From a virus: 25,891 nucleotides of DNA. Made by a program: the position numbers and the translations under genes. Under the pieces are notes generated by a model, which saw nothing but the letters and a program-made list of their open reading frames with translations, did not search any database and was not told the DNA's origin. Within the stretch, counting starts at the first letter, position 1; each line of letters opens with the position of its first letter. Positions 20,924 to 25,891 of the stretch are shown piece after piece. The stretch covers positions 1 to 25,891 of IMG/VR virus record IMGVR_UViG_3300044729_003961. One strand, written 5' to 3'.

Positions 20924-21307
20924 ATGACAATAACAAAGTGGGGGATTAAAAATCTAGAAAGGAAGCTACCCGATAGCTTGTCTTACCCTGGTGGAGAAGT
21001 CACGGCTATTCATTGGATTGCTTACCAAGTAGAAGGTAAACACACCGTTAGTGAATCTGGTGTTGTTGAGCTTTCTCCTGCCAAGCCAGAATCTTGGGTT
21101 CCTTATCAGCACATTGACAAGGAAACAGCAAAGGGTTGGTGCCAAGATGCTCTTGGTTCAGATGTTGTTAAAAACATTGAAGCTGAGTTGACGTCTCAAA
21201 TGCAAGAGCTTTTACACCCTACGCGAGAGCTTGGTCTCCCCTGGAAAGTACCCGATCCTCTTCCTCCACTTCCTTATAGCCTTGGTTATGTGACACCAAG
21301 CAAGTAA
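20924..21307 (+). CDS. Small conserved cyanophage-type protein, paralogue B
   Basis: A 127-residue protein homologous to the gene at 20380. Corresponding segments are WGIKNLERKLPDS, VTAIHWIAYQVEG, GVVELSPAKP, WVPYQHIDKETAKGW, DALGSDVVKNIEAEL and LHPTRELGLPW. It differs in carrying an extra Pro-rich tail (VPDPLPPLPYSLGYVTPSK). The YGS motif of paralogue A is replaced here, so the two have diverged considerably. The arrangement A, 60-residue gene, B suggests an old tandem duplication or repeated capture. It precedes the endolysin gene in the same direction. Confidence 0.68.
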   Translation: MTITKWGIKNLERKLPDSLSYPGGEVTAIHWIAYQVEGKHTVSESGVVELSPAKPESWVPYQHIDKETAKGWCQDALGSDVVKNIEAELTSQMQELLHPTRELGLPWKVPDPLPPLPYSLGYVTPSK

Positions 21308-21317
21308 ATAGACCTGC

Positions 21318-21342
21318 CCTAAAGTTGTAACAACGCTTTAGG
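21318..21342 (+). promoter_or_regulatory. Inverted repeat covering the endolysin ribosome-binding site
   Basis: CCTAAAG (21318-21324) and CTTTAGG (21336-21342) form a perfect 7-bp stem with an 11-base loop that itself contains most of a small palindrome, GTTGT-A-ACAAC (21324-21334). The only Shine-Dalgarno-like bases (TAGG, 21339-21342) are in the 3' arm, five bases before ATG 21348. When folded, the site would be hidden. Confidence 0.55.
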
Positions 21343-21347
21343 TCGAT

Positions 21348-22367
21348 ATGTCTATTAAACTCACAGATGCAGCTAAGTTTTTTACCGAAGAACTGCATCA
21401 AATCGAAGCATGGAATTGGCTCCAGGGGACTCTTACGCCAGAGACCCTTGACACTTTTGCGTCTAAGTACAGAACCAAGCCTGAACCTAAACCTTTTTTA
21501 GAAGTAGACAACACTTGGGACGGTGTTTACGCAGCAGCAAAACAAGCTGGCGCCAAATTCCCGGAATGCGTTAGCGCGCAGTGGGCACTTGAATCAGGGT
21601 GGGGTAAGCACACATCGGGTAAAAACAACTACTTTGGGTTGAAAGGATCTGGTACCAGTGTCAACACACAAGAGTTTATCAATGGAAAGTGGATCACAAT
21701 CAAAGCTGGTTTCATTGACTTTCCCGATCTGGAAACCTGTGTCACATACCTTGTAGATCGCTGGTACAAAGACTTTGGTCGCTTCAAAGGTGTTAACCGT
21801 GCGCAGTCACGGAATGAATGTGCGCAACTTTTAGTCAAGGAAGGATACGCAACTGATCCTGACTACGCAACCAAGTTGATCCAGATCATGGATCGTCAGT
21901 TGCAAAATAGTGGCACTAAACAAGATCCCGCTGATCCACACAGCAATAACTTCAATCCTTGGAGCCCTTTCAACTACAAGATCACGCCTAACATTACGTA
22001 TGGTGAGTTGACTCTCAACCAGGAGAAGCGTCGTTTTACCAAGCAATATCAATGTGACACAGCAAAAGAACTTTGCCTATTCCTGGAGAAAGTCCGCAAA
22101 CAATTTGGTAATAAACCACTGATCATCACTAGCGCTTCTCGTCCAGAACCCATCAATACACAAGTAGGTGGCGCCAAAAACAGTGAACACACTTACGATG
22201 CGCCGTCCAAGGGTGCCGTTGATTTCTACATCGAAGGCGCTGGGATCTATGCTGTGCAAGAATGGTGTGACAGAAATTGGCCGTACTCATTAGGCTATGG
22301 AGCACCAAAAGGATTTTGCCACCTTGGAATTCGACCAGGAAAACCTCGCGTCCGATGGGATTACTGA
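21348..22367 (+). CDS. Two-domain endolysin: GH73-type glucosaminidase plus M15 peptidase
   Basis: A 339-residue protein. Residues 55-195 match the GH73 N-acetylglucosaminidase fold: VYAAAKQAGAKFPECVSAQWALESGWG with catalytic-type Glu82, KNNYFGLKG, and YLVDRWYKDF. Residues about 205-339 are a peptidase M15_3-like domain with SASRPEPINTQVGGAKNSEH (His281), GAVDF (Asp292) and GFCHLGIRP (His325) as zinc-ligand candidates. The pair would cut both the glycan strand and the peptide stem. The first 45 residues form a helical leader without a secretion signal, so a holin is needed. A holin-like gene lies on the opposite strand 164 bases beyond the stop. The ribosome-binding site is inside an inverted repeat. 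Confidence 0.85.
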   Translation: MSIKLTDAAKFFTEELHQIEAWNWLQGTLTPETLDTFASKYRTKPEPKPFLEVDNTWDGVYAAAKQAGAKFPECVSAQWALESGWGKHTSGKNNYFGLKGSGTSVNTQEFINGKWITIKAGFIDFPDLETCVTYLVDRWYKDFGRFKGVNRAQSRNECAQLLVKEGYATDPDYATKLIQIMDRQLQNSGTKQDPADPHSNNFNPWSPFNYKITPNITYGELTLNQEKRRFTKQYQCDTAKELCLFLEKVRKQFGNKPLIITSASRPEPINTQVGGAKNSEHTYDAPSKGAVDFYIEGAGIYAVQEWCDRNWPYSLGYGAPKGFCHLGIRPGKPRVRWDY

Positions 22368-22368
22368 C

Positions 22369-22530
22369 GTGAAGAAACACAAGGATAAACCTACGCGCAT
22401 CAACATGTGCTGGCAACTAGGCGACGAAAAAAAATGCGTGACCCTACCAAGAGAACACGCATATGAAACAAGAGATTGGGTGGAAGAACAAGGGGGCGTT
22501 GTGTTCTGGACGCAAGTGCTGCCCGATTGA
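22369..22530 (+). CDS. Small unknown protein following the endolysin
   Basis: A 53-residue protein from GTG 22369, one base after the endolysin stop. It begins MKKHKDKPTRINMCWQLGDE and continues KKCVTLPREHAYETRDWVEEQGGVVFWTQVLPD. The frame is open further upstream (ATG 22297) but that part overlaps the endolysin. The sequence looks like a small beta-alpha-beta fold with two Cys. No family is known to me. Coupling to the endolysin suggests co-expression in late infection. Confidence 0.55.
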   Translation: MKKHKDKPTRINMCWQLGDEKKCVTLPREHAYETRDWVEEQGGVVFWTQVLPD

Positions 22531-22695
22531 TCAGCGTTGCTTGGCGCGACCAATGACAAAGCCTGCAATCTCAATTAATTTATAGAGCTTGCCGACAAGC
22601 TTGTCATCGGAAGGGGTCGGCGTAAGAGCGCAGATCGCAGAAGCTGCTGCATGAATAACAAGCGCAGTTTCAAAGTACTGGTTAAGGTGAGCCAT
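22531..22695 (-). CDS. Holin-like small protein (54 aa)
   Basis: A 54-residue frame from ATG 22695 to TGA 22531-22533. The N-terminal half is hydrophobic and Ala-rich (ETALVIHAAASAICALTPTP). A polar SDDK turn, a second semi-hydrophobic helix (KLYKLIEIAGFVIGRAK) and a basic end follow. Two short helices with a central turn suit a small membrane protein of the holin type. I recall the ALTPTP..D motif in short phage proteins annotated holin-like, unchecked. It directly abuts the stop of the gene ending at 22530 and converges on the endolysin unit. A GAATATAAC box lies just upstream of its start. Confidence 0.55.
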   Translation of the reverse strand: MAHLNQYFETALVIHAAASAICALTPTPSDDKLVGKLYKLIEIAGFVIGRAKQR

Positions 22696-22730
22696 GGTTA
22701 TATTCCATTTCTTGTATTCTAAATTGCCTA

Positions 22731-22862
22731 CTATCGATCAAAGATATTGTCTTCTTGTGCTGCAAAAAAGTCATCCCAATCACGTTGAGTCGCCTCAGTG
22801 ATTCTGGGGTTTTCTTTTAAATCTTTAGATTGTTTTTCGTTTTGCTTTTCTTCAGACGTCAT
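22731..22862 (-). CDS. Very small acidic protein (43 aa)
   Basis: A 43-residue frame from ATG 22862, overlapping the end of the previous gene by 11 bases. It begins with a charged segment (MTSEEKQNEKQSKDLKENP) and ends RDWDDFFAAQEDNIFDR. The ordered aromatic/acidic C-terminus suggests a short binding peptide. It is the last gene of the minus-strand run from 25027. No family is known. Confidence 0.5.
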   Translation of the reverse strand: MTSEEKQNEKQSKDLKENPRITEATQRDWDDFFAAQEDNIFDR

Positions 22863-22974
22863 AGTAACGACACTCAAGGGCACTTGGATTGCTAATACAA
22901 TACTGTGCCCAAGCCAATGCGGGCGAATGTTTTGCTACAGGTTTTTTAAACAGCTTTAACAAAAATTTAATCAT
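22852..22974 (-). CDS. Very small basic/Cys protein (40 aa)
   Basis: A 40-residue frame from ATG 22974, which overlaps the stop of the previous gene in an ATGA junction. It begins MIKFLLKLFKKPVAKHSPAL and ends AWAQYCISNPSALECRYYDV. The N-terminus is an amphipathic basic helix, and the C-terminus has two Cys and a conserved-looking NPSALECR motif. Overlaps on both sides indicate a real, translationally coupled gene. I recall similar short proteins in cyanophages, unchecked. The function is unknown; membrane contact by the N-terminal helix is possible. Confidence 0.55.
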   Translation of the reverse strand: MIKFLLKLFKKPVAKHSPALAWAQYCISNPSALECRYYDV

Positions 22975-23888
22975 GGCCTGTTCGTTAGAGGAACAAAGAG
23001 TTCAGGGAAGCGCTCAGTGTCTTGATGCTCCCTCTCCCATGCATTCTGCCATTCCGACAAGGAGTGATCGTGTATTGTGTCGTAATACGCATCATCGCCT
23101 ACCTCAAGAATAATTTTATAATCATCGAATGTATCACTTGGGATGCGTTCACCGATATACCATGTTGAACCGGCTGATACGGTAACGGTCACACCAGAGT
23201 TAATCGTGCAGCTTGTTTCAGTAAAAGCATTAGCGCCGATAGGAATAAGCGTATTGACGGTTACAGGACTATCAATGTTTGGCGCATCAATTTCGGTTTC
23301 TTGCAAGCAAACGCTGCCATCAAGGTCTTCTAGCTCAAAGAAGGCTTCATCCGTTGGAAACTCAATGACAACACCAAGCTCATACGCAAGTGGTTCATTG
23401 CGTGTTGATGAGACACAGATGAGATAACTACCGGTTTCCAGGGGGTAGTAGCGATCATCACCACGATCAAGCCGTAAACGATCAAACGTGTTGTAAAGAT
23501 CAGATTGAACACTCATCACCGTATCTAAATACGGGATATACATTGTTCCATTGGTTTGCGTTGTAACAGAATCCGCGCCAAAAATAGGATCCCCCTGGAT
23601 CGGAGTCTTATTGAGATCGTATGCGGAAACTTGAATGTACTTAGGGCGCGGCGGCCCTTTTGTCAAGATAATCCAAGCAGGCTCCGTCAAATTAACTTGG
23701 AACCAATGGTTGTAAGTACCGCCGCCAATGCCGCCGTTAGAAATTTGCCGGGTATCAGCACGTCCAATAGGCTTGTATTGAGCGCCAAGCGTCCCCTTCA
23801 AATAGCGCAGCGTAGTCTGGCTAAACGTACCGAGTAGTAATGGGTCGTTTTGGGTGCGTTGCGACTGACTAAGTGCACTCCTCGACAT
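22971..23888 (-). CDS. Unknown beta-rich virion-type protein
   Basis: A 305-residue protein from ATG 23888 (an alternative ATG at 23921 would overlap the previous gene further). The sequence is beta-rich: HWFQVNLTEPAWIILTKGPPRPKYIQV, GSYLICVSSTRNEPLAYELGVVIEFP, then TETSCTINSGVTVTVSAGSTWYIGER. The C-terminus is charged and ends with EREHQDTERFPELFVPLTNRP. No enzyme motif, signal or membrane span is seen. Gly/Pro/Thr composition suggests a virion surface or tail protein. It lies inside a minus-strand unit with small proteins and nuclease-like genes, which is unusual for a structural gene here. Confidence 0.65.
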   Translation of the reverse strand: MSRSALSQSQRTQNDPLLLGTFSQTTLRYLKGTLGAQYKPIGRADTRQISNGGIGGGTYNHWFQVNLTEPAWIILTKGPPRPKYIQVSAYDLNKTPIQGDPIFGADSVTTQTNGTMYIPYLDTVMSVQSDLYNTFDRLRLDRGDDRYYPLETGSYLICVSSTRNEPLAYELGVVIEFPTDEAFFELEDLDGSVCLQETEIDAPNIDSPVTVNTLIPIGANAFTETSCTINSGVTVTVSAGSTWYIGERIPSDTFDDYKIILEVGDDAYYDTIHDHSLSEWQNAWEREHQDTERFPELFVPLTNRP

Positions 23889-24585
23889 ATGGTTCGTAAC
23901 ACATGGCCTTATCTTCATCATAATCCGGGGTATTTTTGTTTACCAACGGATGTTGAATTGTGCTTTTGTATTGTTTTTCTATGATCTGCTCTGGTTTCTC
24001 ACGCATTTGATTCCGTGCTGCGTACATTAGTTTTTCAGGGTTGAACTCATAATCAAACGGATGAATGACCTCCGGTGGGAACGTGCGGTTCCAACTTGAG
24101 ACCATATGGAGAGGGTTGAGACACGCCTTGTTTTTGCACAGACGAGTCACAAACATCTTGCCGACATCCCCCCAGGTGCATTGGTAAATCACCTTGTGGG
24201 CTGAGATGTTATCCGAAAGACGTTTGTCACCCACAGAACGGTACGAAGGGAACCGAATGCGAGCGTTAACAAGAGACGGAGCTTCCCAACAGTCTTCAAA
24301 GTGCCCAACCGAGATCTGCTTCCAGATCATCAGAAGACGTGTCTTGTACGCTGCATGGACGTAATTCAAGTCAAAAGCACAGTTGTTGCTTTGGATCTTG
24401 CGCACGCAGTCATAGCACCAATGCTGGCTGGTATCGCGTATTCGATGGCCATAGACACATGGAAAACCCACGTAATAGCCATGTGCTTCTAGTTGTTGAG
24501 GAGAGAGGCTTTCAATGTTGGGTACATGGCGAAAACCAGAGCGTGATTTAGCAATGTCCAACATGCGATTCAAGTTGTTAGCCAT
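23869..24585 (-). CDS. HNH-type zinc-binding endonuclease-like protein
   Basis: A 238-residue protein from ATG 24585, two bases after the previous stop. Residues 42-62 form a candidate zinc site (PCVYGHRIR, then WCYDC). Residues about 111-162 match the zinc-binding-loop form of HNH homing nucleases: RFPSYRSVGDKRLSDNISAHKVIYQCTWG followed by CKNKACLNPLHM, with His130, Cys150, Cys155 and His160. I recall comparable proteins in many cyanophages. A mobile nuclease is one reading. A settled phage function is another, since no duplicated gene end flanks it. Its end overlaps the gene at 22971 by 20 bases. Confidence 0.65.
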   Translation of the reverse strand: MANNLNRMLDIAKSRSGFRHVPNIESLSPQQLEAHGYYVGFPCVYGHRIRDTSQHWCYDCVRKIQSNNCAFDLNYVHAAYKTRLLMIWKQISVGHFEDCWEAPSLVNARIRFPSYRSVGDKRLSDNISAHKVIYQCTWGDVGKMFVTRLCKNKACLNPLHMVSSWNRTFPPEVIHPFDYEFNPEKLMYAARNQMREKPEQIIEKQYKSTIQHPLVNKNTPDYDEDKAMCYEPYVEECT

Positions 24586-24586
24586 G

Positions 24587-25027
24587 TCATTCCTCGATTT
24601 TGATGCCTTGTTCACGTTCGAGTTGGTGAACTGAAATACCGTCTCGAGCTTGATCGTTATAAACAAGTTGCCCTTCTGCGTTCCGTGTGCGTCTCCGCCA
24701 CTTGGGTGTCGGTTTGGGCTTGCGTTGGAACAAGGTCAATTCAAGGCGGTTGTCACGAGTGGGGTTGTCGGCGCCGTGCATCACGTCAGCAGTGCCAGGG
24801 TCTTCACCTGTGCGTAGGTAGTAGACGATCCGATGCGCTGTGTAGCGGGTGCCCGCCAGGAAGACGTAGTAGTAACGCCCATCTGACCGTTGGGTACCTG
24901 CCATCTCTCCGGGCTTGTGGTAGCGCCCCTCTGAGCGCCACACCAAACCTGACGGGTAGTCGTCTGAGAGTTCCACCTGTTCTTGCAGCCACCAGAGCGG
25001 CAGCATCTCTTGGTAAGTACGGGCCAT
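24587..25027 (-). CDS. HNH_3-like endonuclease
   Basis: A 146-residue protein from ATG 25027. Residues 23-97 follow the HNH_3 pattern: PSGLVWRSEGRY, YYYVFLAGTRYTAHRIVYYLRTGEDP (His65) and DVMHGADNPTRDNRLELTL with His84 and the Asp-Asn-Arg triad at 92-94. The C-terminal third is very basic (QRKPKPTPKWRRRTRNAEG) and may bind DNA. It is the first gene of the minus-strand operon that runs to 22731 and lies next to the inverted-repeat region at 25127-25260. The frame extends to an ATG at 25102, but the added residues (Cys/Leu/Pro-rich) look spurious. Confidence 0.75.
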   Translation of the reverse strand: MARTYQEMLPLWWLQEQVELSDDYPSGLVWRSEGRYHKPGEMAGTQRSDGRYYYVFLAGTRYTAHRIVYYLRTGEDPGTADVMHGADNPTRDNRLELTLFQRKPKPTPKWRRRTRNAEGQLVYNDQARDGISVHQLEREQGIKIEE

Positions 25028-25126
25028 CAATGCCAGGGATGGGGTGTTGACACAGCATAGCAGATGTTGGCACGTAAAACAGGGCGGAAAAAGGACAAAC
25101 ATTGGTGTGGCAAGCGCTCTATTTTT

Positions 25127-25260
25127 CTTATATAAGGTTTTACGACAACTTGTAGAAAGTGTCGCATTAGTTCTGTTGCATCACGTATCCATTGTCTCAT
25201 CCCTTTCTCATCTTGAGAGACTACGACACTTTCGTAAAACTGTCGTATTGCTTATATAGG
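25127..25260. repeat. Large imperfect inverted repeat with TATATAAG and TACGACA boxes
   Basis: The left arm, 25127-25166, holds CTTATATAAG, then TACGACA (25141-25147), then GAAAGTGTCG (25155-25164). The right arm, 25222-25260, holds the same three blocks in reverse complement: CGACACTTTC (25224-25233), TGTCGTA (25241-25247), CTTATATAGG (25251-25260). The arms are about 40 bp long with a 55-base centre. Each arm also contains its own dyad (TACGACA with TGTCGTA or TGTCGCA). The symmetry suits binding of a dimeric regulator over two opposed promoters. Confidence 0.7.
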
Positions 25261-25393
25261 GTTATAGAAGCCTCTTGTCGCACCACATTTTTCGCCCATA
25301 AGAGTGGTTGCATCATCAAAGTCCCCCTCTTCCCTTCTCCCTTGCCGCATGCATCTCGCCTTAGACGCACTCTTGACACCTTTTCAGGCCATA

Positions 25394-25426
25394 AAAAAGC
25401 CCCCACTGACGTGGAGGCCTGGGGCT
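25394..25426 (-). terminator. Intrinsic terminator after the glycosyltransferase
   Basis: On the minus strand AGCCCC and GGGGCT pair around a loop that can itself fold through CCAC/GTGG, followed by TTTTTT and AT. It lies 14 bases past the stop codon of the glycosyltransferase gene. Confidence 0.75.
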
Positions 25427-25439
25427 TGTGACAATCTCA

Positions 25440-25891
25440 TCAATTGTTCAAACTGGCTAATTCTCGTTTGGGACTCTTGCGACGCTTTGGTTTCCGCTTT
25501 GGTTGCTCACCGTTCTCATCTGAGACCGAGTGATCGACTTGATTCATGACGTCCTCGAAGATGCCGCCAAACTGAGACGCAACCGTGTCCCATGAGAACT
25601 GAGGATCTGTTACCCGCTGGTAGCAGGCATCCCCTACTTGTCGCCTACGCTCCGGATCGTGGTACAGGGCATTGAGGATCTCGGTGAGGTGCTCAGCGGA
25701 TGGGCAGGGCATCTCTCGTGCGTAGTTGACGTCCACATCAATGTGTTCAGTTTTAATTAGCTCTCCATAGCCTTCAAAGATTTCTTTGGTACTTGTATGA
25801 TCTGGAACAATTTGAGGCACACCGCACGCTGCATGTTCAAAATTAACAAGCTCCCATCCGCCTCCTTTAGTTGTGTTTACGCCTACGTCGC
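25440..25891 (-). CDS. Family 4 glycosyltransferase (C-terminal part, cut by the window edge)
   Basis: The frame is open to the right edge, giving the last 149 residues. It begins DVGVNTTKGGGWELVNFEHAACGVPQIVPDHTS, matching the GT4 signature EGWGLVxxEAxACGxPxIVPD, with the donor-binding Glu region present as NFEHAACG. Further on is LTEILNALYHDPERRRQVGDACYQRV, the usual helical end of GT-B enzymes, and then a Lys/Arg-rich tail (KRKPKRRKSPKREL) not typical of the family. GT4 enzymes transfer sugars from nucleotide donors. In phages they may modify DNA, virion proteins or host surface glycans. The specificity cannot be told from this part. Confidence 0.85.
   Translation of the reverse strand, partial: DVGVNTTKGGGWELVNFEHAACGVPQIVPDHTSTKEIFEGYGELIKTEHIDVDVNYAREMPCPSAEHLTEILNALYHDPERRRQVGDACYQRVTDPQFSWDTVASQFGGIFEDVMNQVDHSVSDENGEQPKRKPKRRKSPKRELASLNN

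Larger units (their letters stand above)
25028..25439. other. Non-coding region between the glycosyltransferase and the HNH operon
   Basis: No convincing gene is seen in these 412 bases. The region holds a large imperfect inverted repeat (25127-25260), a further TGTCGCA copy near 25276, two GTTGCATCA copies (25175 and 25308) and a minus-strand terminator near 25394-25426. It is the longest gene-free stretch in the window and a candidate promoter/operator or replication region. Confidence 0.6.

Noticed and set aside
1-25891. tRNA or rRNA genes
   Set aside because: No cloverleaf with a conserved GTTCRA arm and no rRNA-like sequence was noticed on reading. A dedicated scan was not possible.

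Overview
The window reads as a stretch of a double-stranded DNA cyanophage genome: structural and lysis genes plus accessory DNA metabolism genes. No host housekeeping genes, rRNA or tRNA were seen. The cyanobacterial host assignment rests mainly on an NblA-like phycobilisome-degradation gene at 11074-11379. It is supported by tail-fibre N-termini and small proteins that I recognise, from memory only, as cyanophage types. The exact phage lineage cannot be settled from the sequence.

Layout. Positions 1-5099 hold virion genes: a partial gene end, a peptidase M23-like protein, unknown structural proteins and a lambda-R-type (GH104) muramidase. Two HNH endonuclease genes interrupt them. Positions 5102-10353 carry large unknown virion proteins, a small winged-helix gene, a third HNH gene and three small basic or short proteins. 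Positions 10390-12396 hold a T4-type lysozyme, the nblA-like gene, a DUF3310 protein and two unknowns. Positions 12393-14866 form a minus-strand operon: HTH protein, two unknowns, a degenerate Dam-like methyltransferase homologue and dCTP deaminase. Positions 14898-18929 contain a one-TM protein and two tail fibres, the second with a C-terminal autoproteolytic (peptidase G2-like) domain. Positions 19025-22695 carry small proteins, a KilA-N protein on the minus strand, a pair of tandem paralogues, a GH73-M15 endolysin and a holin-like gene. Positions 22731-25027 form a compact minus-strand operon of overlapping genes, including two further HNH-type proteins. A 412-bp non-coding region with a large inverted repeat follows, then the end of a family 4 glycosyltransferase.

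The strongest unexplained signal is at 1-2510. Two different HNH genes each lie directly after the stop codon of a virion gene. On the far side of each HNH gene, a second and strongly recoded copy of that gene's last 9-20 codons survives. In both cases the far copy looks native, because it is joined to its own terminator or to the Shine-Dalgarno site of the next gene. The near copy appears to have arrived with the HNH gene. This fits a small homing module that replaces the 3' end of its target gene with a diverged but functional 3' end, removing the cut site while keeping the protein intact.

Other points worth attention are an M23 peptidase whose catalytic motifs appear in permuted order, a C-terminal module shared by two virion muralytic proteins, inverted repeats placed directly against the start codons of both lysis enzymes, and a Dam-family homologue that has lost the catalytic NPPY-type motif.
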